From assembly GCA_932521025.1 (NCBI GenBank), contig OW051468.1, positions 992,064-1,056,063 on the forward strand: a stretch of 64,000 nt of DNA. The letters are read 5' to 3'. Each line of letters opens with the position of its first letter. Within the stretch, counting starts at the first letter, position 1. Of the stretch, positions 22,101 to 36,299 are shown one piece after another. A program made the position numbers and the translations under genes. This stretch comes from Oscheius onirici (Eukaryota > Nematoda > Chromadorea > Rhabditida > Rhabditidae). Under the pieces are notes generated by a model, which had not been told where the DNA came from, made no database searches, and saw only the letters and a program-made list of their open reading frames with translations.

Positions 22101-23063
22101 TTCCAGCCCTTGTTCGTATGAGCCCAAACTTTCTGGTAGTTGACACGACGGTCACGGATTCTTCTTCTCTGGAATAGGGAGAGATGAGTCAGAGGGATAC
22201 AGAGAGGCAGAAGAAAAGGGAGACAGTGGGAATGAGGTCAGAGAGACTGGAAGACAAAGAGACTGAAACAGAGAGACCAGACATGGCAAACCTGGCCCGG
22301 AATCGGGCCAGCTTCGGCCAGATGCCAACTTTGCGGCGGGTTAAAAAAATTCTTCTATTCTAAGATTCTTTCATTTTCGTCGTCAGTTTTCTATTTTCTT
22401 TTAATTTTTTGATGTCATAATTAGATCTTACCATACAAAGGATTTTTAAATAAGAAAAATCAGAAATAAACATGAAATGAATAGTTTTAGCCCGCCGCAA
22501 AGTTGACACCTGGCCGAAGCTGAAGTTGGCCTGATTCCGGGCCAGGTTTGTCATGCCTGGTCTGTGAGTCTGAGAGACAGAGAGACATCGGGCAGAGGGG
22601 CAGAGGGACAGAGAGACAGAGGGATAGAGGGACAGAAAGACTCACAATTTCCTCGTAGACTTCGCGAACCATTGAGCAGCAGATGATGAATCCCAGCGGT
22701 CCAGCCGTAGCTTGGATTCCAAATGGCGACAGTGTCGGAAAGCTTTGAATCAAGACCAAAGCCAAGAAGAGCGCATTGGCAAACTGCTTGAACTGCGAGT
22801 AGAGAAACTTCGGCAAGAAGGTGATGATCGTGTAGTTGCTCGTCGAAATGTGGTTTGAGCCCTTCGGTCGCGTTGTGCCCATCCTGACAGTCCAGTTTTC
22901 CGGCTGCTCCTTCTTGCACGTCCGCGTGATGTAGCCCAAGATGACGGCTCGCAGACTGCCCATCTCGTCCTGTTTCGCTTGCTGGAAGATGATTTGAACT
23001 GAACCTTGAAGGTAGACCTACCCATTGCTGTGTCCACTTGTAGGGCAACAGCGACCAACGCAT
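18426..23063 (-). CDS. P4-type ATPase, phospholipid flippase (ATP8A-like)
   Basis: Seven exons (23022-23063, 22646-22981, 21520-22168, 20284-21051, 19847-20244, 19198-19806, 18426-19121) join to 1165 residues, normal for the class. Motifs in order: ITFLPKFLYSQFKQFANALF (TM1 region), ETANLDGESSLK (actuator loop; DGES where most P4 enzymes have DGET), LVPISLYV (TM4), CYIMSDKTGTMTQNNM (phosphorylated Asp; GTM for the usual GTL), MYIKGADQPI, WVLTGDKLETA and LAVGDGANDVAMIQEA, then the C-terminal TM bundle. The enzyme moves aminophospholipids to the cytosolic leaflet, usually with a CDC50 partner. Intron 3 holds two plus-strand tRNA genes and intron 2 a MITE; introns 4 and 6 are mostly GGGACA hexamers. 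Confidence 0.95.
21116..21197 (+). tRNA. tRNA-Leu (AAG anticodon)
   Basis: 82 nt. Acceptor stem GGCGAGA pairs with TCTCGTC, with A as discriminator. A box TGGCCGAGTGG; anticodon arm CTGGT-TTAAGGC-ACCAG gives anticodon AAG; a long variable arm (class II, as expected for Leu); T arm GTGGG-TTCGAAT-CCCAC. No intron. Followed by a T-run terminator (CTTTTTG). It lies in intron 3 of the flippase gene, on the opposite strand. Confidence 0.95.
21399..21470 (+). tRNA. tRNA-Glu (CTC anticodon), slightly diverged
   Basis: 72 nt. The acceptor pairs TCTGTTG with CAACGGA, with one G-T pair. A box TGGTCTAGTGT; anticodon loop CTCTCAC in ATGG...CCAT gives CTC; T arm CCGGG-TTCGATT-TCTGG has two G-T pairs. Followed by ATATTTTTT terminator. 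It could be functional or an early-decaying copy. Same flippase intron as the tRNA-Leu, 200 bp downstream on the same strand. Confidence 0.85.
22273..22563. mobile_element. MITE in flippase intron
   Basis: Inverted arms of about 55 bp (CAGACATGGCAAACCTGGCC and GGCCAGGTTTGTCATGCCTG) flank an AT-rich core. Ends resemble hAT tips (CAGnCATG), but flanking GA-rich simple sequence hides any target duplication. Confidence 0.75.
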
Positions 23064-24955
23064 CCTGCAGCTATTGTTGTTTGATTGCTTCTCTTTTCAA
23101 AAGTGCTTATAAACTTTTTATGTTTTCAAAATTTGCTTGTACTTTATAAAAATTAGAAAATATTGCTTCTCACAAAAAGAAAACTTTAAAGTTTGCAATT
23201 TTCCTTGGAACTTTGGTTATTTGTCTAGTTTTGAACTGATTGTGTGAATTGAGGACTCACAAGAGTCAGTAGTCCGGAGTTGAGAGTCAAAGATAGAGAG
23301 TGTGGAGTCAAGAGTCGGGAAACAGTAGTCTGGAATCGAGAGTCAGCAGTAGAGAGGCTTGGGTCAAGAGTCGAGAGTCAGTAGTCCAGTTAAGAGTAGT
23401 AGTAGAGAATCAAGACTCGGTAGTCATGAGCCAGGAGTTGAGAGACGACAGTCGAGATTCAGTAGTCTTGAGAAAGTGATTCTCCAGAACTGTTTTAGTC
23501 AGTAGTTTAGCCAGTAATCTATAGAGAGTCAGTAGTAGAGAGTGCTGTGTGTTATTTCTGTCCCTCTATCCCTCTGTCTCTTTGTCACTCAGCCCTCACT
23601 CCCTCTGTCTCTCTGTCCCTCTGTCTCTCTTGAATTGCCGCTATGTTTTGGGTCTTGGCACGATCCCGCCAAAACTGGGGCTCTTTGAATTTCTCTTTTT
23701 CCCTTTTTAGTTATCCTGCTAGCTCGTCTAGTCTGTTATATTCCCGTTATTAATATCTTCACTTAAAGGGTGTTGTGTATTTCGTTTTTTTCTGAGCCCG
23801 TCCACAGCAAACATATCAGAGAGTAAAGAGTCTAAGAATTTCCAGCCATGGTTCAAGAGTCGGGAATCAGTAGAGAATCAATGGTTCCCCAGCTCAGTTT
23901 TAGTAGAGTTCGGAGAGACACTCTTTGAGAGTACTGGAAGTCAAGGAACGCAGTTCAGAGTCCAGAGAGGGACGAGATCCTTGTAAAAGTTGGGAAAAGA
24001 GACAGTTACAGTATCCTTTGAACAGTTGAGAATCCAGGAAGACTGATGGTTTTCTAGACAGCAGAACTTTTGAAGACTACTGTGTTCAGAGAGACCACTA
24101 CTGACCTGTTATGGTAAGTCTATGTTTCTGTCCCAATGACCAGACGATTTTCCCAGTCACACTAGAAAATCCCCCAGAGACGAAGGTCGACTCCTTCACA
24201 TTTGAGTGGAAGAAATTGATTGAGGAATTAGAAGGGACCGCACTCGGTCACATTCTCACACCTCAGCTGGCATCATGGCCCGATAGGTTTCTCTTTTAGG
24301 AAACAGAGGGGGAGGTCCAGGCATTTGACTTTCAGTAGATCTCGGAGTCTCTGTCTTTTAGTCTCATGAGGCAAGAATCAGTAGTCTGGAGTAGAAGAGT
24401 CGTGCATTAAGAGTCAGGCTTCCTGAATCAGTAGTCTGGAGGCAGGTCCCTCTGTCTCTCTGTCCTCTGTCCTCTGTCCCTCAATCTCTCTATCTTTCAG
24501 TCTTTCTGTCCTGACTGAATAACCACTACATTTCTTTATTCCTTAACATGCAAGCTGTCCACTTTCTCATTGTATTGTTCATTCAACTAATTGAAGTAGT
24601 AAACACGCACACTCTATGGTGCTCCTTCCAGTGTCAGTTTCTGTCTCTTGGCCTCTTTCTCTCTACTTTTTTCCGCTCGACCAGGAATCTCGATCTCTCG
24701 TAAGCGAAAACATCTGTTTCTCATGTCACCACTTCCCTTCTGCTCCAACGTTCCTTATTGTTAAGTGTATTAGCAGACCAAATTTTAAATAGGTGAAAAA
24801 AATTTCGGCCGACTTTTTCGCATGGCGCAGTCGGTAAGAGTTCGGATTGCAGTGCATAGGACGCGGTTTCGATTCTCGCAACTGAAAAACTTTTATTATT
24901 TTCCAAAACCTGTTTTTGATGCTTTTTTTTAAAGAAATGAGCAAGGTTTCAGATC
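23064..24955. other. 1.9-kb intergenic region with degenerate AGAGTC/AGTAGTC repeats
   Basis: 23237-23545 and 23815-24440 consist of irregular repeats of GAGTC, AGTAGTC and TCAAGAGTC, interrupted by CT-rich simple sequence (23545-23635, 24435-24520) and a unique AT-rich block. No gene is supported; the 62-codon frame at 24111-24299 lacks context. It lies between divergently transcribed flippase and TRPV genes, so promoters for both must be here. Confidence 0.6.
24826..24896 (+). repeat. tRNA-like Pol III unit
   Basis: A-box-like TGGCGCAGTCGG and B-box-like GTTTCGATTCT at tRNA spacing, followed by a T-rich stretch. The arms do not fold as a canonical tRNA. The 5' GCATGGCGCAGTCGGT is shared with a shorter copy near 17305 and with 30.46 kb, so this is a dispersed family. 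Confidence 0.5.
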
Positions 24956-29188
<4,233 letters not shown>

Positions 29189-29931
29189 TTTATAGGCGTT
29201 TTTTATGAATAAAGTCTTTGTCTCTGCCACTGTTACAGTTACTGAACAAGATCCCCTTTCACAAGATTTATTCCCTTCCTGCTGAATCTTCTTTTCGGAA
29301 GGAGGTTTTGGGAGAGACCAAAGTGACGCTTTCCTGCTTCCAGAAGAACACCTAGTTACAAATTTCGAAGTTTGGATGATTGGAGCAGTGGATGGTTCAT
29401 GGGCATAATGGCGCAGTGTCTGAACATCACGTTAGCGTTTATTTAAGATTTTTCTTGTCGGAAACTGCAAAAGAGATGAAAAACGCGAAAAGGAGCTGTT
29501 GCTCATCAAAAACAAAAGAAAAATATTCGAAAGGATTCGGACGAAAGACCTCCAGTTCACAAGCTGTCGTGTTCACCACTCGGCCATCCGCTCCTTGTCG
29601 CTTCGATGTTCAGGGAGCAATGAGGAACACAAAGTAGTTTTGGAGCGGTCGTAAACCGACAGCGCAGGAACTTCGGAATATATCACCGAAATCAGGAAAA
29701 AAATCTGATTCCTGTGGTGAAAGCCGATTTTTTATTGACCGACTTCTGTTTGAACACTTCCCTTGTTAGTCTCTCTCCTTCTTTTGGCCAAACAATGATA
29801 GCAGTATGGTTTCCTCTTTGCCAAACCGCGTTTTTTCATGGCGGATTATTCGAATCCAACTGGTCAGTTGCATGACTGGCAGGCAGATTACGCCATTCGC
29901 ATATAGCGTCCCTCAGCCCCGGCTGGTCTTC
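29189..29931 (+). other. intergenic between TRPV and ShKT genes
   Basis: The TRPV AATAAA is near 29208. The rest contains short open frames (for example 29380-29637) without splice sites or motifs that I can support. Confidence 0.4.
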
Positions 29932-30403
29932 ATGCTTTCACTCTTTCTCGGTAAGAGATGTACCATGTTCATTTCTATTAGCTTCCAGTAGTTTTGTCAC
30001 TTCCTACAGTATCCGGTCAACTTTGGAGCGGATATGGTAAGTTCTGAGAGAGACTGAGAGACAGACTCCATTCTTGCAGGCTGTCCCTGGCAAAGAATCT
30101 ACCAACCAAATTTGAATTACTATGCATATGGAACAGATCCATATGGACCTGGAACAGAGTCAGGGTAAGCCTGTTCATACTGTCCATAATAAGTTCAGAC
30201 TGTCTCCATACTATTCTGGAAACATCTGTGCTGATCAGAGTTTCCACTGCCCCGTCTGGGCCAGTACTGGTCAGTGCTCCAGTAGTCCAGTCCTTATGCA
30301 ACGACTTTGTGGGAGATCTTGTGGGACGTGTGCTCTTGCAGCACCGGCTACTTATCCTTATGGGCTTGGAAGGAACATTTATGAGCCAGGTTTGAGCCTA
30401 TAA
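29932..30403 (+). CDS. secreted ShKT-domain protein
   Basis: Exons 29932-29950, 29989-30036, 30080-30164 and 30199-30403 join in phase to 118 residues. The signal peptide MLSLFLVVLSLPTVSG is followed by a Tyr/Gly/Pro-rich stretch. One ShKT domain with six cysteines follows (ICADQSFHCPVW, GQCSSSPVLMQRLCGRSC, GTC). ShKT domains are extremely common in nematode secreted and cuticle proteins and enzymes, and the fold alone does not imply toxicity. A tRNA-like repeat follows about 60 bp downstream. Confidence 0.88.
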
Positions 30404-30454
30404 GCGAGCCTCAAGCAATAGATGATAAGCTCATCAAGGCTGGTCTTCATCTTT

Positions 30455-30535
30455 GCAGCATAGCGCAGTCGGTTAGAGGTTAGACTGCAAATCGAACCAT
30501 GCCTCAGGTTGGATTCCCTTTAGGTTATAGCTTTT
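30455..30535 (+). repeat. tRNA-like Pol III unit
   Basis: TAGCGCAGTCGGTTAGAGG (A-box-like) and GGTTGGATTCC (B-box-like) with a Cys-like ACTGCAAAT anticodon region, but stems do not pair. Member of the dispersed GCGCAGTCGG family. Confidence 0.5.
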
Positions 30536-30842
30536 TGCCATTTTTCTAACGTACTCGAGAATAATTCTCAAGGGTTATTTCGCTAAGAATTCAGTCAAAA
30601 TCACTACCAGCGACACTTTGCGGCGCTGCTTTGGGCCCATTTTATCATTTTGTTCAAAATTTAGGCTCATTTCGTGCTCCCTGGAAGACGACGATTCGGC
30701 CAATGAGTGAAGCAAGAACGTCATTGGAAGCCGTCAGAACTAGAACCTTTTAGAGTCTTTGTGATAAATCATTCAAAATAAAATATTAAAGCAAATGAAA
30801 GCGAGTGCTTAAACTAGAGAAAAGAACTAGCAAAAATTTTAG
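30536..30842. other. AT-rich spacer
   Basis: No gene or repeat recognised between the tRNA-like unit and the membrane-protein fragment. Confidence 0.4.
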
Positions 30843-31119
30843 TCAATTTCAAAATGTTCTCCTTCCCCGCCAGCTTTTGAAGGAGTTCTCAATGGGAGTA
30901 TTTTAAGATTGTGTTCACCACCTGGTTCATCGGCTACACGTCCATCATGCTGCTCTACTGTCTCGGACTGGCCTACTACCACTACTTTGTTTTCCTGCCA
31001 ACTCTGAGGGCTCGCGTACTCCGGCGGGAAGAGGAGGAAGAAGAAGAAGAGTCGCTCTCTGACACTCTGTCCAGCTATTCCAATGCCGACCGCCTCTTCT
31101 ACGAAGATTCAATACAGTT
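30843..31119 (+). pseudogene. multi-TM protein fragment with nonsense codon (copy 2)
   Basis: After a TTTTAG acceptor the frame reads NFKMFSFPASF, TGA, RSSQWEYFK, IVFTTWFIGYTSIMLLYC, YFVFLPTLRARVLRREEE, an acidic run and SYSNADRLFYEDSIQ. Aligned with the fragment at 11.0-11.3 kb, the TGA stands exactly where the other copy has a Trp (FW), so TGG to TGA is the simplest explanation. Acceptor phase is the same in both copies. No 5' exon is present. The inverted copy of the unknown gene abuts its 3' end. Confidence 0.6.
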
Positions 31120-31139
31120 AGTGATAAATGAAATTGTAG

Positions 31140-31829
31140 TTAGTATGTTTTTCCATATCTCTCTCTGTCTGTCCCTCTGTCCCTCTGTCTCTCTGTCCCT
31201 CTGTCTCTCTGTCCCTCTGTCCCTTTTTCCATCTGTCCCTCTGTCCCTCTTTCCCTCTTTCACTCTCTCCCTCTCTCTGCCCCTCTGCCCCTCTGTCAAT
31301 CATGTTACAAACCATTGATGATTTCTTTTTATTTTGTCCGCTATCACACAAGACGTCTTGGCTTTGGTGACAATCATCTCGAATGGCTGGAAGACAATGG
31401 TGAGCTTCGTCGTTCCATGCTTCAGCTGCCAGGTCACTCCTCCAGCGGTCTCTGAAAACGAGGTTAGGATTGGAAGAAAGAAAGTTCAAACCTTTGCGCA
31501 CGGGATTGAACTCGGCCAGAACGCGCTCAATCTCGTCACGCTCGTACGGGAAGAAGAAGTAGGAATGCTCAACCAGAGCCACTTCGTTCGTCTCAATTCT
31601 CCTCCATTCGTTCAGAGTCATCTTGATGGTCTCGGTGTCGACGTGCATCTTGACGTTCTTCAGCTTGAAGACGCCGGGAATGTATCTGTCGATACTGATC
31701 TTTGAATTGGCCAGAGCCGGGAAATAGATATCGGCAGGGTCCTCGTCGAGCTCCAGAGCGAAAGGACCAGAGCTTTGAATACGTCGGGCGGAGTGGCTCC
31801 CATGAATCCATCGCGGACGTTCAGACGAA
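31140..31829 (-). pseudogene. inverted second copy of the unknown gene at 7.7-8.4 kb
   Basis: Nearly identical to 7918-8740 in reverse, including the intron, 3' flank and the start of the GGGACAGA array. Differences kill it further: the block for SLKPTLVTLEL is partly deleted with a frame change near 31775, and the TAG stop reads AAG. The 5' exon portion is absent, with the break at about 31829. High identity implies a recent duplication. Confidence 0.85.
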
Positions 31830-31957
31830 TAGAGTTGTTAAGGGACGCTTTAATTACTAGTTGGCTTTCATTACAAATTCTATAAAAATAATTTTTTTTC
31901 AGGATTTTCTTAAAAACAAGTTTTTAGAAGCCAAAACTTGCAGGAAAGAGATTTTAT

Positions 31958-33086
31958 TCACAGTTTCGATTTCCACGGTCCCGACTTTTCAGTCTGTGTC
32001 AACTTTTCGGCCGTTCGTTTCTTCAAGATTCCTCGTCTCTTCTCGCCTATTACTTTTCCAGCCAGAGCCGTCCCGGCCACGACTCCTCCAGTAATAGCCT
32101 GTGCCCCGGCACTAATGGCTCCCGTGGCTCCAATGCTCTGTAGGACAGAGACCGCTGCCGGTGTCACTCCTAAAGACATTTCATTCTGAAGAGAAACGCA
32201 ACCTTTTCCCAGAGCCATCATCTTTGCAGCCGTAGTTCCAGCCACGACTCCTCCAGCCCCATAGCCTGCTACAGTCACGGCGGCTGGAACTGCTAGAGAG
32301 GCTATGAAAGCTGCAACGACAGCAGCTACTCCAGTTCCTATGGGGAATTGGTTCTGAAAGAACACGGATCAGATATGATCAGTTAAGAAAAAAAAATTGA
32401 TGTTAGTAGGGAAATATTGGATATGCAGCCAGAAGAACACAGACATTTTCCACTTCTTTGGCAAGGCTTTCCTGCTGACAAAAACTAGAAACTTTTGTGG
32501 CAAGAACACTCTGAGGTGGCTGAAAAGTGTCTAAAAAAAGGTAAAAAGAAATTTTTGGCACAAGGGGATTGAACTTTATCAATGTGAAGATTTGTAATCC
32601 AGCTTCTTAGCCACTGCGCCACGCGGAAAGGCTGGCACCGTTTTTCGGAAATCTTAATGTCTTTAGATTAGATTTTCTTGATAGTTGTGAGCCAAATTAC
32701 AGAATCGTAGTGAGAACAATAAAAGACAAGTTTAAAGGAGTGTGAGTCCCATTCTCCAGTTAAATAAACTGTACCTCCTTCAAGAAAGCGACAGCCTTCT
32801 CTTTTAATTCTTCTCTCTTATTTTGGTCTAGGACGTTTGGGAAAAGGTGGGCGAGAAACTCTGGAAAACGGAAAAAACATCACTACTGTCTAAACTTTTG
32901 GAATTAGAAAGAGACAAAAACTCATAGAAAAACATACAAGGCAGTAAAGGAAAAAAAAGACTCACCTTGAAGTTTCTGTTGCTCCTGCACAGTCAAATTA
33001 ATCGCATTTTTAACCGAGTCTGTCAGTTTTTCTCCTGGCAGGAGAAAAGTGACCTGTTTCCTATTAACCGACTTGTCTGATGACAT
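31958..33086 (-). CDS. IFI6/IFI27-like (ISG12) membrane protein, copy 1
   Basis: Exons 32966-33086, 32775-32860, 32203-32353 and 31958-32169 join in phase. An N-terminal soluble part (MSSDKSVNRK, LTVQEQQKLQEFL, LDQNKREELKEKAVAFLKE) leads to the family core: GAAVVAAFIASLAVPAAVT-type helices, GYGAGGVVAGTTAAKMM, then GVTPAAVSVLQSIGATGAIS and a basic tail. IFI27-family proteins are small Gly/Ala-rich membrane proteins of mitochondria or ER linked to innate responses and apoptosis in vertebrates; the nematode role is unknown. Stop TGA overlaps AATAAA. The frame is open upstream of the chosen ATG. Intron 2 carries a tRNA-like unit. First of five related loci, all on the minus strand. Confidence 0.85.
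32560..32632 (-). repeat. tRNA-like Pol III unit
   Basis: The minus strand has A box TGGCGCAGTGG and B box AGTTCAATCCC, the same B box as the 11.8-kb unit. No acceptor-stem pairing. It lies in an intron of the IFI27-like gene. Confidence 0.55.
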
Positions 33087-33611
33087 CAGTCGATTGGGAT
33101 TAGGAACTTCTTTGGAAAGAACTTCGAAACAGTCGAGACGATAAGAAGAAACGAGAGATAGGAGAGAGAGCCTATGAATAATACTGTTCAACAAGCATGT
33201 TGTCTGACTTCAAATTATCAGTGAAAACTTGTTAGGCTTTCCTGTTCAAAACGTTTCCGACTTAGATGACTCCTTGTACAAAAATGGCTTTGGCGAGAAA
33301 GAATGTGCGAGAAAATGATGTATTCGGGAGGCAAAGTTCACCTCGGTCGAAAACACAAGTCTTGAAGTGAAAGAGATCAAGTTTATGTGACAAGAATTCA
33401 CAATAGATTGGCAAGTTTGGGGAATAAAGATATTTAACAAAACTCTAACCGAAAGAACAGAAAAACGAGAGATGAACTCTCGTACAACAATTGTTATAAA
33501 CTCAACGGGGATTTGAAAATAGGGAAAAACGCGGGCAAAGTCGCGGGCGACTTTGGGTGCGAAGTTTAAAATACAAACAACCTAGGACAAAAGTGACAAA
33601 TATGTAACTCC
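33087..33611. other. intergenic
   Basis: Upstream of the IFI27-like gene; the frame of exon 1 stays open to about 33195, so an extended N-terminus or upstream exon is possible. Nothing else supported. Confidence 0.35.
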
Positions 33612-33820
33612 CGGCCGACAAGATGAAAAAGGACCCCATCTACTCTTATACTTGGGCGTCGAGTCAAAAATCTCGACTCGATTCCGATTCGGGTCCAACT
33701 CGTGAACCATGTCGAGTCGAGTCGAGTCGACTCGTGGGATGCCTCGAGTCGAGTCCGACTCGGATTCGAATCCGAGTCGAGTCGCCCAAGTATATCTACT
33801 CCGAGTTTTGAGACCTTTTC
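33612..33820 (+). pseudogene. 3'-end fragment of the 196-aa membrane-protein gene, split by a MITE
   Basis: Plus strand CGACAAGATGAA...GACCCCATCTACTC and, after the MITE, CGAGTTTTGA match the last exon end (KMKK...DPIYSEF stop) and 3' flank of the gene at 37034-37624. Only the tail is present. With the lectin copies it forms one inverted duplication. Confidence 0.75.
33646..33793. mobile_element. hAT-type MITE, GAGTC-rich
   Basis: Tips ATACTTGGGCG...CGCCCAAGTAT are inverted; the core is GACTCGAGTC repeats. Exact 8-bp duplications ATCTACTC lie at 33638-33645 and 33794-33801. The paralogous empty site at about 37041 reads CCCATCTATTCCGAG. Confidence 0.92.
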
Positions 33821-33904
33821 AGACAATATACAGGTTTACTGTTACTCTTACTCTTACCCGTACTGTCACTGTTACTGTTATTGAACATCCTCCCGAAGAT
33901 TTAT

Positions 33905-35357
33905 TCACTTCTTACAGACACAGATCTTGTGCTTCCAGTCACAGTCAATGTCATTCCACTTGGCTTGACAATCCTTGTTGGGACAGCTCTTGTCACTGTA
34001 CAGTTCGACACAGTCCTCCCATCCGTCACTATTATTCGGCTCTACTGTTCCATTCCAGCTGTCCCACTTGACGTAATCGACAGGAGAAGAATCGACATTG
34101 CACCAGCCGGGATTTGCCCCAACTTGTTTGGAACAGCGCTGTACACCAATCCATGAACAGTCATTATGATCTCCGTCCATTCTTCCAGTAGTAGAGATGT
34201 CTGAATTTGAATTTGAAGGCTAAAAAAATCTGTGACTCACTGAAGACAAACTCATTTTCGAGATCACTGTGGATGGAAACCATCTGACTTTTCATCTCGG
34301 TACATTTTTCCCGACAAGAATCGAAGGTGAAGTAGCCTTCCAGAGCAATGTAGTCTTTGTTGGCAAAGCGGTACCATTTACCTGCAAAATGCAGTAGTGA
34401 ATATGAAGAACGTACCGTACGGTGGAGGTTTTTCGAAGCTGGGGACAATTGCAGTGGATTTGTTCAGGTAATCTGAAAGTTGTTTTTTCAAGTGACAGAA
34501 AGACTGAGAGTCAGGGAGACAGAGTAGTAGAGATGTCTGAGCATAGGGACAGAGGGACAGAAAGTGTGAGAGTCAGGGGGACAGAGGGACAGAGAGTCGA
34601 AGAGACAGAGTGACAGACGGACAGAGAGTCAGAGAGTCGGAGAGTCATGTAGTCGGAAAGACGGTGTTGTATCATTACCCAATTCGCATTTCCCGCCAAT
34701 CGTTATGGTCTCGTCGCGATTGTACCGTAACCCAATTGTTCTACCCGCCGCCTTTGAATGTTCCCAGTTCAATTCTTGGTTACCACACTGAGTGGTCATT
34801 GTTATAATTCTCTCTTATTTTCTAATAAACTTGAATATAAAACCAAGCCTTCGTGTCCACCACAAATTATGTTAGTGTGAAAGTCTCAGACATAACAGAC
34901 AGAGAGTCGGAGGGACAGAGAGACAGAGTTTCAGCCTTTTTACTGTTTCTATGCAGACTCACTTGCAGCCAGTTCCTACTCTCTGTCTCTGTCTTTTGAC
35001 CAGTACCTCTGCCTCTCTGCTGGCTATGCCATCCATGTTTATTTCCTCACTTCCCCCGAATCAGCTGATTCCAAATTTCTCCTAAAGACTCCCTAAAGAC
35101 TCAAACCACTTACCATTACTTTCCTTTCCAAACGGCAGCTCATACATTATGACAGATAGATAGTACAAGCCAAAGAGTATTCCAAACCAAAAGACACGCC
35201 GAGAAGCCTTCTGGGGTTGGATTTCCGAAATGTTGGCGTCATCCTCAATGTAGAGTGAACAGTTGACTTTTGGAGCCTTCGGGCAGTCTTTTGAATCCAC
35301 TGAAGAATTACGGCTAAGAAAATAAGGGGGCTTACAATGGTAGATAGGAGTGACCAT
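33905..35357 (-). CDS. type II membrane C-type lectin
   Basis: Exons 35336-35357, 35114-35299, 34416-34472, 34241-34381 and 33905-34200 join in phase to 233 residues. Cytoplasmic part MVTPIYHLDSKDCP..., TM near residues 45-63 (FWFGILFGLYYLSVIMYEL), stalk, then one CTLD (GKWYRFANKDYIALEG, SCREKCTEMKSQMVSIHS, SWIGVQRCS, YVKWDSWNGTVEPNNSDG, CQAKWNDIDCDWKHKICVC). The EPN and WND motifs are intact, which predicts Ca-dependent, mannose-type binding. The stop overlaps AATAAA. The 640-nt intron 2 contains GGGACAG simple repeats and is partly shared with the inverted copy. Confidence 0.88.
34473..35113. other. lectin intron and spacer of the inverted duplication
   Basis: 34473-34715 is inside the left duplication arm (GACAGAGAGTC simple repeats). 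34716-35113 is single-copy spacer with no further exon that I can support. Confidence 0.5.
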
Positions 35358-35725
35358 GGCAGACTCTGAACTCTTGACTGAGGTTAACCATTGGGTCACA
35401 GTCTAGAAATCGATAGGTTGGCATCCGTCGCTTTGCAGGTTAAAATCTAATTTTGGTAGAACTTGGCATACGGTACAATCGCGACGAGACCATAACGATT
35501 GGCGGGAAATGCGAATTGGGTAACGATACAACACCGTCTTTCCGACTACATGACTCTCCGACTCTCTGACTCTCTGTCCGTCTGTCACTCTGTCTCTTCG
35601 ACTCTCTGTCCCTCTGTCCCCCTGACTCTCACACTTTCTGTCCCTCTGTCCCTATGCTCAGACATCTCTACTACTCTGTCTCCCTGACTCTCAGTCTTTC
35701 TGTCACTTGAAAAAACAACTTTCAG

Positions 35726-36288
35726 ATTACCTGAACAAATCCACTGCAATTGTCCCCAGCTTCGAAAAACCTCCACCGTACGGTACGTTCTTCATATTCA
35801 CTACTGCATTTTGCAGGTAAATGGTACCGCTTTGCCAACAAAGACTACATTGCTCTGGAAGGCTACTTCACCTTCGATTCTTGTCGGGAAAAATGTACCG
35901 AGATGAAAAGTCAGATGGTTTCCATCCACAGTGATCTCGAAAATGAGTTTGTCTTCAGTGAGTCACAGTGGTTTGCCGCCTATTTCAAAATTTAGACATC
36001 ACAAACACTGGAAAAATGGACGGAGATCACAGTGACTGTGCCTGGATTGGTCTCTTTCCCTGTTCCCACATGCCTGATCGCCATAACTGGTGCAATATGG
36101 ACAATTCTCCTGTTGATTATGTCAACTGGGACGTATACAATGGAGTACCGGAGCCGAGTAATACAGACAAACGGGAGAGCTGTGTCGAGATGTACAGTGA
36201 CATTGGCTGTCGGAACAACGAGTGCCGAGCCAAGTGGAATGACATTGACTGTGACTTGAAGCATAAGAAATGTGTCTGTAAGCGGTGA
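35726..36288 (+). pseudogene. inverted lectin copy lacking its anchor exons
   Basis: Exons 35726-35782, 35817-35957 and 35996-36288 match the three CTLD exons of the adjacent lectin. The first two are essentially identical; the last is diverged (CAWIGLFPCSH, YVNWDVYNGVPEPSNTDK, CRAKWNDIDCDLKHKKCVC). EPS replaces EPN, while WND is kept. The homology stops at about 35472, before any cytoplasmic or TM exon, and none is seen on the plus strand of the spacer. It is therefore either a truncated copy or uses an unseen 5' exon. All remaining frames are intact, so decay is not proven. Confidence 0.7.
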
Positions 36289-36299
36289 ATGAATTTTCT

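Noticed and set aside
24111-24299. 62-codon ORF in the flippase-TRPV spacer
   Set aside because: No signal, domain, splice context or paralogue.
23237-24440. GAGTC repeats considered as CRISPR-like or satellite array
   Set aside because: Units vary in length and sequence with no constant repeat-spacer pattern; eukaryotic low-complexity DNA.
30122-30403. ShKT protein considered as a toxin gene
   Set aside because: The ShKT fold is widespread in harmless nematode secreted proteins; nothing here indicates toxicity.
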